This document shows, in pieces, positions 7,530 through 16,032 of a stretch of DNA of 64,000 nucleotides. Source of the stretch: CBDCPI01 sp965220245 (lineage in GTDB: Bacteria > Chloroflexota > Dehalococcoidia > Lucifugimonadales > UBA3495); assembly GCA_965220245.1 (NCBI GenBank), contig CBDCPI010000011.1, positions 310,001 through 374,000 of the forward strand. The letters run 5' to 3'. Position 1 is the stretch's first letter. Each line of letters starts with the position of its first letter. Under the pieces are notes generated by a model, which did not search any database, was not told the DNA's origin, and saw only the letters and a list, made by a program, of their open reading frames with translations. A program made the position numbers and the translations under genes.

Positions 7530-8612
7530 GGCTTTGTTGCATGAATATTGGCAGCACATGAAATGTCCCAACACCCTTTGAATCGAGCTATGCTACTCGA
7601 TAGCTATCCGGCATTCCCAAGTGGGTCATCCGATTCAAAGCGGCACACTTTACCTTGGCTTCCACCTTCTGCTGCGGTAACTTCCTGGCCTGAAGATAGG
7701 AACCAAAGATGGTCTTGAACCGAAACATGGCAGTCTCGGCCAGGGAACGCCGATGATAGCCCGACTCTTGTTTCCACCGCTTACGTCCTACCTTCCGAAT
7801 CCTTCTCAGGTTCTCGTCCCGCACCAGGGGCGGGGCGGCACAGTTCCCATGCTGCCAGATACGGGCATCCTTTCGAGGTGGAATTGCTACCCGCCTGACA
7901 CCTCTGACAGCGCAGCCCTCATATACCTTCCTTTTGTCGTAGGCCCCATCGCCACCCACCTGCTCCACTGACTCGGTGCTCTGGTCCAGAAGTTCGGGCA
8001 CCGCTCCCGCATCGTCCAGGCTGGCCTCGCTCAGTACCACGGCCTGGATCTCCTGGGTTTCACTGTCCACGCTTAGATGGAGCTTCCTCCAGGTGCGCCG
8101 TTTGGTATAGCCATGCTGACGCACCTTCCATTCTCCCTCCCCAAAGACTTTCAACCCGGTGCTGTCCAGTACCAGGTGCAAGGGCCCAGCAGCTTTCCTG
8201 AGCAAGGAAACCCCCAGGCGCTTGGCGCGCTTGCAGAGGGTGGTATAGTCCGGCACCGGCAAATCCCACTCCAGCAAGTGAAACACGGACCGGAGAAACC
8301 CTTCGGCAGCCCTCAGGGTCAAGTGGAAGACGCTGCGCACCATCAACAGACACTGGATTGCTCCATCGGAATACTGAAACTGCCCACCGCGCTTTCGGGG
8401 GCCGTCGGGCTTCCAGGCCCCAATATCCTCTTCGCTGGTCCATAGGGTTATTGAACCCCGCTGGACCAGGCTTTCGTTGTAGTCATGCCAGTTACGTATC
8501 CGATACTGGGATTTCCTGGTGGTGGTGCGTTTCTTGGGACGAGCTTTGGAGGCTTGCGGTGTTCGCTTCATGCCTCCAGCTTAACACTACCTCCCATTCA
8601 TTCAACAAAGCC
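7530..8612 (-). mobile_element. IS5 family (IS903 group) insertion sequence, copy 1
   Basis: The 1083-bp element begins GGCTTTGTTGCATGAAT and ends with the complement of GGCTTTGTTGAATGAAT, giving 17-bp terminal inverted repeats with one mismatch. The GGCTTTGTTG end is the classic IS903 terminus. The 9-bp direct repeat AATGTAAAT flanks it (7521-7529 and 8613-8621), the duplication length expected for IS903-type elements. It carries one transposase gene. A second copy at 34032-35114 differs by one base that I can find (A at 7570, G at 34072), outside the coding region. Confidence 0.97.
7588..8571 (-). CDS. IS5 family (IS903-type) DDE transposase, copy 1
   Basis: The 327-residue transposase is intact. 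The catalytic triad is readable: D136 in LVLDSTGLKV, D208 in GGDGAYD, and E279 in the IS4/IS5 Y-(2)-R-(3)-E-(6)-K signature YHRRSLAETAMFRFK (Y272, R275, E279, K286). The N-terminus is basic, as expected for binding the element ends. It is identical in protein sequence to the copy at 34090-35073, so transposition was recent and both copies may be active. Confidence 0.97.
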   Translation of the reverse strand: MKRTPQASKARPKKRTTTRKSQYRIRNWHDYNESLVQRGSITLWTSEEDIGAWKPDGPRKRGGQFQYSDGAIQCLLMVRSVFHLTLRAAEGFLRSVFHLLEWDLPVPDYTTLCKRAKRLGVSLLRKAAGPLHLVLDSTGLKVFGEGEWKVRQHGYTKRRTWRKLHLSVDSETQEIQAVVLSEASLDDAGAVPELLDQSTESVEQVGGDGAYDKRKVYEGCAVRGVRRVAIPPRKDARIWQHGNCAAPPLVRDENLRRIRKVGRKRWKQESGYHRRSLAETAMFRFKTIFGSYLQARKLPQQKVEAKVKCAALNRMTHLGMPDSYRVA

Positions 8613-8667
8613 AATGTAAATTAGGATGATTTAGGGGCCGCAATTCAGGGCCGAGGTGATGCTGCCG

Positions 8668-10542
8668 CTAGATTGTTTGTTTCAGCCGGAGAGCCAAGGA
8701 CCGGGTCATCCCGGGTACCGAGGCCACATCGTCCACCGAGGCGTCTTTGATCCCTTGCAACGTGCCAAAACGCCTCAAGAGCATCCGCTTTCGCTTGGGG
8801 CCGATGCCGGTCACCATGTCAATGGGTGACCGGAGGCTGCTCTTGCTGCGCAGGTTCCGGTGGTAGGTAATAGCAAAGCGGTGGGCCTCGTCCCTGATTC
8901 TCTGCACCAAGTACAAGGCTTGGGAGGTACGGGGCAGCACAATGGGTTCCGGAGTGTGAGGCACAAACAACCACTCGTTTTCTTTGGCCAGAGAGGCCAG
9001 AGGGATATTGTCTAGACCGAGCTCAAGAAAGACTTCTAGCGCGGCCGAAAGCTGGCCCTTGCCGCCGTCGATCAGGACCAAGTCGGGGATAGCCCCCCAC
9101 TTACCGTCGGCCATGCTACCGGTTATTTCGCTGCGGTCTGATTCCAAACCGGAAGCCCTGGCTTGGGCTAACCGTTTAAAGCGGCGGCGCAGCACCTCTC
9201 GCATGCTTTCGAAATCGTCCACACCCTCCACGGTTTTCACCTTGAACCGCCGGTATTGCGACGGCTTGGGTTGACCGTCTTCGAATACCACCATGCTGCC
9301 CACCGAGTTGCTGCCTTGGATGTGGGAGATGTCGTAACACTCCATGCGGTAAGGCGATTCCGGTAGGCTGAGCTCTTCCTGTAGCTCCGATAAGGCTTGG
9401 TGGATGGCGTCAATGTTGTGGAGCCACTTGATCTGGTGTTGGGCCAGCCCCTGCGCCGCGTTTTCCGCGACTACGTCCACTAATTGCTTGTGCACGCCCC
9501 GCTGCGGCCGCAGCAAGTGGACGGCGCCGCCGCGCAGACCCCGGAGCCAACCGACGATCAACTCGCTGTCTTCAAGGTCGTGCTGGACCAGTACCCGGGG
9601 TGGGACCACCGAGGCCGACTGGTAGAACTGCTTGAGGAACTGCCCGAGAACATGGCTGGGCGAATCGTCTTGAGTCCCCTCCATGAAGAAGTGGTCCCGT
9701 CCCACCAGTTTGTTGTGACGGACGAAGAACACTTCGACCCAAGACTCGTTGGTCCCTTGGGCCAGGGCCATCACGTCCATGTCTTTAATGCGGTTGGAAT
9801 CGACCTTGATCCGCTGTTCTTCAGCGACCTTCTCCACGCTCCGGATTCGGTCCCGCAGGACCGCCGCCCGCTCGAATTCCAACCTCTCCGCGGCTTGCTC
9901 CATGTTCGACTGCAAGTCTCGGGTAACCGCCTCGGTATCGCCCTCCATGAAGAGGATTACTTGCTGGATGACTTTGGCGTACTCTTCCGGGCCGGCGTAG
10001 CCAACGCACGGCGCAATACAGCGATTAATGTAGTACTCCAAACAGGGACGAGGGTCGGTGCCGGTGATGGTCTTGGTACAAGACCGGTAAGGAAAGAGCC
10101 GTTTGACCAAGTCCATGGTCTTGCGGACCGAACCGGCGGTGGCGAAGGGGCCGAAGTAGCGGGCGCCATCCTTGGCTACCCGGCGGGTGATATTGACCCG
10201 AGGGTACTCCTCGTTCAGGTCGATCTTCAAGAAAGGGTAGGTCTTATCGTCTTTGAGCCGGGCGTTGTAGCGGGGCTTGTAGCGCTTGATGAGCGTATTT
10301 TCCAGGATCAGGGCTTCCGCTTCGGAATCGGTAACGATGTACTCAAAGTCGTGGACGTGCCCCATCATCCGCCGGATTTTGGGAATTTGACCGGACGGAG
10401 CGCCGAAGTAGGTCCGTACCCGGTTCCGAAGCACGCTGGCTTTCCCCACGTAGAGAACGTTGCCCCGAGCGTCCTTCATCAGGTAGACGCCGGGCCGCTC
10501 CGGGGTTTGTTGCAACCGCTGTTCGACTAGCGGAAGAGCCAT
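8668..10542 (-). CDS. uvrC: Excinuclease ABC subunit C
   Basis: UvrC makes the two incisions around a DNA lesion in nucleotide excision repair, together with UvrA and UvrB. The 624-residue protein has the expected order: an N-terminal GIY-YIG nuclease (PGVYLMKD ... VLYVGKASVLRNRV, residues 17-45), a Cys-rich segment CLEYYINRCIAPCVG, a UVR motif near 215, an RNase H-like nuclease domain (CYDISHIQGSNSVGSMVVF and LVLIDGGKGQL), and a C-terminal helix-hairpin-helix pair (DMVTGIGPKRKRMLLRRFG). Length and motifs are complete. It is transcribed after a small membrane-anchored gene, 53 bases away. Confidence 0.97.
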   Translation of the reverse strand: MALPLVEQRLQQTPERPGVYLMKDARGNVLYVGKASVLRNRVRTYFGAPSGQIPKIRRMMGHVHDFEYIVTDSEAEALILENTLIKRYKPRYNARLKDDKTYPFLKIDLNEEYPRVNITRRVAKDGARYFGPFATAGSVRKTMDLVKRLFPYRSCTKTITGTDPRPCLEYYINRCIAPCVGYAGPEEYAKVIQQVILFMEGDTEAVTRDLQSNMEQAAERLEFERAAVLRDRIRSVEKVAEEQRIKVDSNRIKDMDVMALAQGTNESWVEVFFVRHNKLVGRDHFFMEGTQDDSPSHVLGQFLKQFYQSASVVPPRVLVQHDLEDSELIVGWLRGLRGGAVHLLRPQRGVHKQLVDVVAENAAQGLAQHQIKWLHNIDAIHQALSELQEELSLPESPYRMECYDISHIQGSNSVGSMVVFEDGQPKPSQYRRFKVKTVEGVDDFESMREVLRRRFKRLAQARASGLESDRSEITGSMADGKWGAIPDLVLIDGGKGQLSAALEVFLELGLDNIPLASLAKENEWLFVPHTPEPIVLPRTSQALYLVQRIRDEAHRFAITYHRNLRSKSSLRSPIDMVTGIGPKRKRMLLRRFGTLQGIKDASVDDVASVPGMTRSLALRLKQTI

Positions 10543-10595
10543 AGCTGCTTAAAGTACGGTCCTCAGGACGAAAATCGGGGGTGATCAATTCCTGA

Positions 10596-10976
10596 TTAAA
10601 GCATGATCCCCAAGACGATAATAATGGCAAACACCGAGCCGGACATAAGCAAAATCCGCCGTAGCTCGGAGCCGATGTAGTTATGCGTCGCTGGCCGCTC
10701 TCTTCTCGCCCGGCCTAGACCCCGTCCCGTTGTTGGCGCGGCGGTAGAAGCTCCGGCAGCCCGTCCCGACACCGGGCTGGGGCGGTTGCGCGCGGGAGCC
10801 GGGGACGGCTCCGGTGCTGGAGGCTCGGCCTTTGAGGGAGCGGAGTCTCCACCCTGGTTGCCGTTTATTCGAGGCGGCGTTAACGGCAAGGCGTCGGACG
10901 ACCGACCCGGTTGCCGCTTTCTGCGGCGGCTGAGTTGCGCCTGACGGGATGCCACCCGGCGTGCTTTACCAGCCAC
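10596..10976 (-). CDS. Small basic, proline-rich tail-anchored protein, unknown
   Basis: I do not recognise this 126-residue protein. Residues 1-25 are strongly basic (KARRVASRQAQLSRRRKRQ), about 30-90 are low-complexity with Pro, Ala, Gly and Arg, and the C-terminus at about 98-126 (HNYIGSELRRILLMSGSVFA) is a single membrane helix with almost nothing after it. It would sit with its basic arm in the cytoplasm and might bind nucleic acid or ribosomes. The GTG start at 10976 is supported by a perfect AGGAGGT 8 bases upstream, so it is likely a real gene despite its composition. Confidence 0.65.
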   Translation of the reverse strand: MAGKARRVASRQAQLSRRRKRQPGRSSDALPLTPPRINGNQGGDSAPSKAEPPAPEPSPAPARNRPSPVSGRAAGASTAAPTTGRGLGRARRERPATHNYIGSELRRILLMSGSVFAIIIVLGIML

Positions 10977-11156
10977 GAGGGCTTACCTCCTGAAGTTGAT
11001 GGGTAGTTCCAATCTGGGGGGATTGAGGGCTACCCGGTGGCGCCGGACCAACGAGATTACTATAACAGCAATATATCGGGATTATCCACCCCGAAGAGAG
11101 CCTTGGACTCTCAGTTATTGCAGCGGCCAGCCTCCTCTGTTACCCGGCCAGCGGAG

Positions 11157-11321
11157 TTAAAAGGACCAGGGTAGGCGGGGTCATATAATTGTCACCCCGA
11201 GCAGAGTGAGGGGTCTAAAGTCCTTGTCCTCGACATCGTTCTGCCGCCGAAGAGTTTTAGATTCCTCACTGCGTTCGGAATGACAGTTGAGGCGGGGTTC
11301 TTGGGACAATTAAAAGGCCCT
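11157..11321. repeat. Dispersed palindromic repeat, family 1, copy A
   Basis: This fills most of the 351-bp gap at 10977-11327. Inner arms GTCACCCCGAGCAGAGTGAG and the complement of CTCACTGCGTTCGGAATGAC are imperfect inverted repeats, each followed by a TCTAAA word. Outer ends carry AAAAGGACC and AAAAGGCCCT. Related copies lie at 41510-41675 and 56684-56824. The arms could form a long hairpin. Apart from this element I see only an AT-rich stretch around 11055-11080 in the gap. Confidence 0.8.
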
Positions 11322-11327
11322 GTCGGG

Positions 11328-12242
11328 TTAGGCCCTGGGATGGCTTTTATCGTACTCCTGATGCAAATGGGTCCCGCTGAGATGGGTGTAGACTTGGGTG
11401 GTGGAGATACTTGAATGCCCGAGGAGTTCTTGCACGTGACGCAGGGATGCTCCGTTCTGCAGCAAGTGAGTAGCGAAGCTATGCCGCAGCGTGTGGGGCG
11501 TGATCCGCTGCCGAAGGCCGGCCTTCTTTCCATAGGTCTTCAAGATGTTCCAAATCCACTGCCGGGTTAAGCGCTCCCCTCGGTGGTTTACAAACAGCGC
11601 GTTCTCACCTTTGCGGTTACCGATTAAGGATACCCGGGCCTGTCTTAGATAGTTCTTAAGTTCCTGGAGGGCTTTGGGGTACAAGTAAACTATCCGCTCT
11701 TTAGACCCCTTGCCCCAACATCGGATATAAGACTCTTGCAAGTCGATATCGTTCACGTTTAGGGAAACAAGCTCACCGACCCGTAGCCCGGTAGCGTACA
11801 ACATCTCGAGAATAGTAGCGTCCCTTTGCTCTTCGATGCCCCCGGGTTGGTAAGCTACGGCCAACAACTGGGCCACCTCTTCCTTGGACAGGAACTTGGG
11901 CAACGACCGGCCTACGCGGGGAGCGCCCAGAGACTCGGTAGGGTCTTGGTTTATTATGCCATTCTCGAACAGGTACCCGAAAAACGACCTGATGGCGGCT
12001 ACTTTACGGGCCGTCGTAGTGTCGAGGTAGCCTTTAGGTCCACGCAGGTCGCTGATATAGTCGTTTAAGAGGTTCAGGTCCACCGAGTCCCAGGGGTATT
12101 CACCGTTTCCGTGTCCGTTTCGGCGCTCTTGAAGAAACCCCCAGAACTGGCTCAGGTCGTTGCGATAGGCTTGAGACGTATTGAGAGAGAAACCTTTTTC
12201 GACAATAAGATGCTGTAAGAACGAGCTAATAGCTTGATCCAT
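11328..12242 (-). CDS. xerD: Tyrosine recombinase, XerC/XerD-like
   Basis: Xer recombinases resolve chromosome dimers at dif during division. The 304-residue protein has the full layout: an N-terminal SAM-like core-binding domain (residues 1-95), then the catalytic domain with R154 (ATGLRVGEL), K181 (GKGSKER), H250-x-x-R253 (HTLRHSFATHL), H276 (LGHSSIS) and the nucleophile Y285 (TQVYTHL). Length and spacing are those of XerC/XerD rather than phage integrases. Whether it is XerC, XerD or a single Xer cannot be decided here, so the symbol is tentative. No dif-like site was identified nearby. Confidence 0.9.
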   Translation of the reverse strand: MDQAISSFLQHLIVEKGFSLNTSQAYRNDLSQFWGFLQERRNGHGNGEYPWDSVDLNLLNDYISDLRGPKGYLDTTTARKVAAIRSFFGYLFENGIINQDPTESLGAPRVGRSLPKFLSKEEVAQLLAVAYQPGGIEEQRDATILEMLYATGLRVGELVSLNVNDIDLQESYIRCWGKGSKERIVYLYPKALQELKNYLRQARVSLIGNRKGENALFVNHRGERLTRQWIWNILKTYGKKAGLRQRITPHTLRHSFATHLLQNGASLRHVQELLGHSSISTTQVYTHLSGTHLHQEYDKSHPRA

Positions 12243-12533
12243 AACCGTATCCTTTCGCTATTCGCGCAACAAGGTGGAGTGATGAAGCAAATCACCACAC
12301 CAGCATTAACAATGAAGAAATTCTAGCATAGGCTCCAGAAACTGCTCCCTAGGGAACCTAGACCAGAAACGGCGTTTTCGGCGATGTGCGGATCGTCCCT
12401 GTAGCAACCGGTCGCGGTTGCGGTGGCGTCCGATCTCCGGAATTCGCCCCGCCCCGGAATTCCAGGGAATTGCGGATGGTCCGCCCCGGCTGACCACGTA
12501 AGAGAATGAAAATGGCGGCAAGCCCTGCTCCAT

Positions 12534-12640
12534 GGTCACTCCCGCGAAGGTGGGAGTCCAGAGGTGTTACAAGCCAGTGGCGGTCCTTGTGCATGTCCTC
12601 CCAAGGCGGATGGTTTCCCGCCTTCGCGGGAAAGACGGGG
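12534..12640. repeat. Palindromic repeat, family 2-like
   Basis: TCCCGCGAAGGTGGGA at 12540-12555 and TCCCGCCTTCGCGGGA at 12616-12631 are 16-bp inverted repeats with one mismatch, close to the GTCATTCC(C/G)GCGNAGGC ends of family 2. It lies in the 496-bp gap between the recombinase and the thiolase-like gene. The rest of the gap holds a short GCAACCG/CGGTTGC hairpin near 12405 and the terminator at 12661; I see no gene in it. Confidence 0.65.
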
Positions 12641-12660
12641 TGGGGTATTTTCATGGTAAT

Positions 12661-12697
12661 AACAAAAGCCCGGGGCCTCGTCAAAGAGGTCCCGGGC
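12661..12697 (-). terminator. Intrinsic terminator after the thiolase-like gene
   Basis: On the minus strand GCCCGGGACCTC, loop TTTGAC, GAGGCCCCGGGC forms a 12-bp stem with one mismatch, followed by TTTTGTT. It lies 42 bases beyond the stop at 12739, the classic arrangement of a Rho-independent terminator. Confidence 0.88.
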
Positions 12698-12738
12698 GCG
12701 GATTTCCCCGGACTGGTTATGGGCCGGAGCGGGCTTAC

Positions 12739-13929
12739 TTAACCGTTAGCCAGCACCACCGTCCCGGTTGACGACAACGAACCGCCGGTGCCGTTGACCA
12801 GCGTTAGCTGGGGGTTTTCGGTGGCGGAACCCTTACGATGCACCTGACGCTCTTCGCACTCACCCCTGAGCTGTCTCACTCCCTCCACCAACAAGAAGAT
12901 GCCGTACATGCCGGGATGGGTGTAGGAAAGACCTCCACCGCTGGTGTTAAGGGCGAAGTCGCCGCCGGGAGCGGTCCGTTGCCCGGCAACGAAGTCGGGA
13001 GCCTCACCCGGGCCGCAGTAACCCAGGCCCTCGAGGGTGACCAGGACGGTGTAGGTAAAAGAGTCGTAGATCATGGTCAGGTCTAGGTCGTCGTGGGTAA
13101 CCCCGGCCCGGCGTAATGCTTGGGGACCGGTTTCCCGCGAGATGGTGGAGGTTAGCGTGGGCATCTGGCTGATGATGTTGTGGTCGTGGCCTTCGGCGGC
13201 GCCCAGCACCCAAACCGGCTGTTTTCGGCAGGCGCGAGCCCGCTCGGCGGTGGTTACAATTACCGCTGCTCCCGAGTCGGTAACCAAGCAGCAGTCCGGC
13301 AGGTGGAAGGGCCAAGAGACCCACCGGGAGTTGTGGTAGTCGTCGAAGGACATCGGGGTCTCATACATGACCGCCTTGGGGTTCAGGTTGGCCCACTTTC
13401 TAGTGGACACCGCTACTTCGGCCATCCCCTGCCTGGTGCGGTCTTCACCATACTCGTGCATGTACCGGGTGCAGGCCATGGAGTAGTTGACCGGTGGTCC
13501 GATCAAGCCGTAGGGCGATTCGAACTGCGCCGCAGGAAGGTTTGGGTCGGCCGGCACCCGGCCCCGGGTGGAACGCCCGGCTTGGCCATGGGTTATGAGC
13601 GCCACATCGCAGAACCCGGCACGAATGGCGGCGGCGGCATGGGCCACATGGATTACAAAGGAAGACCCGCCCACCGAGGTATTATCGGTGAAGCTAGGCT
13701 CAATACCCAGGTACTCGGCGGTTGCCAGGGTGGAAAACCCGGCGGTGAACAGTCCATTGACGTCGCTTTTGGAGAGGCCGGCGTCTTCCAGCGCGTTGTG
13801 GGCTGCCTCAGCGTGATGCTGCAATGACGATTTGTTGGGCACCGTTCCCATCTCGTCGGATTCCGCTACCCCGACGATGGCGATCTCACGCCCGCCGCTG
13901 CCAGCTTCGATAAAAGACCCGGATGCCAT
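12739..13929 (-). CDS. Thiolase-like (SCP2/SCPx-type) protein without canonical cysteines
   Basis: The 396-residue protein has the thiolase fold plan: IAIVGVAESDEMG at the N-terminus, a GGSSF segment at about 90, NTSGGGLSYTHPGMYG near 335 with the conserved His, and a final NGTGGSLSSTGTVVL strand. In degradative thiolases the second and last segments carry the nucleophile and acid/base Cys; here they read TSVGGSSF and NGTGGS, so both appear lost. Such SCPx-like proteins are often wrongly called acetyl-CoA acetyltransferase. A DUF35 OB-fold partner, common beside them, is absent. AGGAGGT 8 bases before the ATG supports the start. Confidence 0.85.
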   Translation of the reverse strand: MASGSFIEAGSGGREIAIVGVAESDEMGTVPNKSSLQHHAEAAHNALEDAGLSKSDVNGLFTAGFSTLATAEYLGIEPSFTDNTSVGGSSFVIHVAHAAAAIRAGFCDVALITHGQAGRSTRGRVPADPNLPAAQFESPYGLIGPPVNYSMACTRYMHEYGEDRTRQGMAEVAVSTRKWANLNPKAVMYETPMSFDDYHNSRWVSWPFHLPDCCLVTDSGAAVIVTTAERARACRKQPVWVLGAAEGHDHNIISQMPTLTSTISRETGPQALRRAGVTHDDLDLTMIYDSFTYTVLVTLEGLGYCGPGEAPDFVAGQRTAPGGDFALNTSGGGLSYTHPGMYGIFLLVEGVRQLRGECEERQVHRKGSATENPQLTLVNGTGGSLSSTGTVVLANG

Positions 13930-14112
13930 TTGGAGTACCTCCTAACGTAACCAATCGGTGCTGAGGGGCCGCCTGCCATACTGCTCTTGGCGCACTTCCA
14001 AGCCAAGACCGGCCCGGTGGCCCGCCTGATGTTACACCAATGGCGAAGAACAGCACAACACGGAGCAGAGGCGGCGATCAGCGTCAGCCCTGTTCTAGGT
14101 GCCCCTGGGTGG

Positions 14113-14118
14113 TATAAT
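14113..14118 (+). promoter_or_regulatory. Probable extended -10 promoter for the EVE gene
   Basis: TGGTATAAT is an extended -10 element (TGnTATAAT) with a perfect TATAAT at 14113-14118, 58 bases upstream of the ATG. No good -35 box is visible, which is normal for extended -10 promoters. Confidence 0.55.
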
Positions 14119-14175
14119 AAAGGTGATTCAAGAGTGTGAAGAAATTCACTTTCCAGGTCTGTCTTTGAGGTAGTG

Positions 14176-14733
14176 ATGCCCCACAACTTTTGGATGATAG
14201 TGAGCAATCCGGTCAACTTTGGTATAACCCGTGATCTGGGTTTTACCACTCAAGGCCTGAAAGCTCAGCACCGGCGCAAAATCCAGAGAATCGAGTCTGG
14301 TGACCGGGTCCTCTTTTACGTATCCGGCGCACGCCAGTTTACCGCTACTGCCACCGCCACCTCATCCTATGTCGAAGACGATACCGAGACTTGGGAGAGG
14401 GAGGGCCGCGCCGATTGGCCATATCGGATACAAATCAAGCCCGAAGTCGTGCTTGATGCCCATCAGTACATCGACGCCAATATGCTGGCGCCGCGCTTGG
14501 ACTACGTTAAGCGTTGGCCGCCGGAAAACTGGTACATGGCCTTCCAAGGCAATCTTCATCTCCTCCCCAAGAACGATTTCGTGCTCATTGAGGAAGAGAT
14601 AAAGAAACTGAAGTTTGGGAGGGACCACAAGCCCGGTCCTGTGCCCCCGGCGCCGCCGGCTCCCAGACGGAGGAAGAAGCGAATACCGGTCAAGGCCGAA
14701 TCTAGGCCCGGCCGTCCGCCGCCCGGTCAGTAG
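14176..14733 (+). CDS. EVE domain protein (PUA-like)
   Basis: The 185-residue protein is an EVE domain: NFWMIVSNPVNFGITRDLGF at the N-terminus, DRVLFYVSGARQF in the middle and the EVVLDAHQYIDA region later. EVE domains belong to the PUA-like fold and bind modified bases in RNA or DNA; in some bacteria they occur in restriction systems recognising modified cytosine. The last 35 residues are Pro- and Arg-rich and probably disordered. A GTG precedes the ATG directly; the ATG is used. It ends 3 bases from the convergent queG stop. Confidence 0.82.
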   Translation: MPHNFWMIVSNPVNFGITRDLGFTTQGLKAQHRRKIQRIESGDRVLFYVSGARQFTATATATSSYVEDDTETWEREGRADWPYRIQIKPEVVLDAHQYIDANMLAPRLDYVKRWPPENWYMAFQGNLHLLPKNDFVLIEEEIKKLKFGRDHKPGPVPPAPPAPRRRKKRIPVKAESRPGRPPPGQ

Positions 14734-14736
14734 GGG

Positions 14737-15969
14737 TCAGGCCGCCCGGTCCGGCTCTCGTGACCGGAGATGGTCCAGGGCCGCGGTAATCTCTTGAAGC
14801 ACCCAACCGTCGTCTTCCTTTAGCTTAGCGCTTTTCAAGGCAGTATAGGCTGTGCTGGCGCCAATTTGGCCCAGGGCCCAGGCTGCATGACCCCGGACTA
14901 GGGCCTCTTCAGCGGCCAGAGCCTTTTGCAAGGCGGGAATAGCCGTCGGGTCGCCCCGGTTTCCCAAGGCCACGCAAGCATTGCGTTGCAGTCCGGCCCG
15001 CTTGGCTCTGCGGATAGGGCTGCCCCGGAACCGGTCGGCGAAATCCTCTTCGGACATCTCCAGCAACTCGATTAAGTCGAGAGTTTCTATATTCCCAGCC
15101 GGTGAATTCTGGGGCATCAGGGGGATGCCCGCAGAGTCGTGTCTCCTAGTTCCTCGGGCCTCAGTTTGGCCGGGGTCCCTTTCCCATAGCTCCGTACTTG
15201 ACGGCGCCGCTTTGCGATTCACCGGGCAGACATCCTGGCAAATGTCGCAGCCGAAGACCCAGTCCCCCATCAGGGGACGCAGATTGCCCGGAATCTCACC
15301 CCGGTTCTCGATTGTTAAGTAGGAAATGCAGCGGGTGTTGTCCAGCACATACGGGGCAATTAACGCCCCGGTAGGGCAAGCCTCGATACAGCGGACGCAA
15401 CTGCCGCAGGTCTTTTTCAACGGGGAGTCGGGTTGAATCTCCAAGTCGGTGACCACTTGCCCCAAGAACACCCAAGAGCCTAGGCCCGAGGTCAGGATAT
15501 TGGTATTCTTGCCAAACCAACCCAGCCCGGCGCGGGCTGCTGCCGCCCGGTCAAGCATCGGCCCGTCGTCCACGTACCAACGGGCCGCGAACTCGGTGCC
15601 CAGACGGAGGCGAAGCCCCCTAACGTAGTCGCGCATACGCCCTTTTACCACTGTATGGTAGTCCCGCCCCCAAGCGTAGCGGGCAACTTTACCCTTGGCG
15701 CCTTCGTCGCCGGGACCTCCGTGCTCCTGCTGGTAGTAGTTCAGCCCTAAACAAATGATGGAGCGGGCGCCGGGCAAAAGGTCTTGCGGGCTGGTGCCCC
15801 GCTTCACCCGCACTTCGTGGTACCAGGGCAGGCCGTCCATGTGCCCGTCACGCAGGCGCTCCAGGGTAATCTCCCGGTCTTCTACGAACTCATCAGCCGA
15901 CGTAATACCGACCAAATCGAACCCGCATTCCTTGGCGTACTCGGTGATTAGGAATTTGATGTCTAACAT
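14737..15969 (-). CDS. queG: Epoxyqueuosine reductase
   Basis: QueG reduces epoxyqueuosine to queuosine in the tRNA wobble base, using cobalamin and two [4Fe-4S] clusters. The 410-residue protein has the cobalamin/substrate domain with YVDDGPMLD near 132-140 (catalytic Asp), ferredoxin-type cysteines C188, C191, C194, C198, then C214 and C241, C244, C248 (CDICQDVCPV), and a C-terminal HEAT-like repeat region at about 320-400 (RGDPTAIPALQKALAAEEAL). The HEAT tail is found in QueG of B. subtilis type. No other queuosine gene is in the window. Confidence 0.95.
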   Translation of the reverse strand: MLDIKFLITEYAKECGFDLVGITSADEFVEDREITLERLRDGHMDGLPWYHEVRVKRGTSPQDLLPGARSIICLGLNYYQQEHGGPGDEGAKGKVARYAWGRDYHTVVKGRMRDYVRGLRLRLGTEFAARWYVDDGPMLDRAAAARAGLGWFGKNTNILTSGLGSWVFLGQVVTDLEIQPDSPLKKTCGSCVRCIEACPTGALIAPYVLDNTRCISYLTIENRGEIPGNLRPLMGDWVFGCDICQDVCPVNRKAAPSSTELWERDPGQTEARGTRRHDSAGIPLMPQNSPAGNIETLDLIELLEMSEEDFADRFRGSPIRRAKRAGLQRNACVALGNRGDPTAIPALQKALAAEEALVRGHAAWALGQIGASTAYTALKSAKLKEDDGWVLQEITAALDHLRSREPDRAA

Positions 15970-16032
15970 GGCTATGCAGTCCCAGCCTGTCGGGCCGTAT
16001 CCGAGGAGTGGGCCTCCTAAGAGATAACCTTC

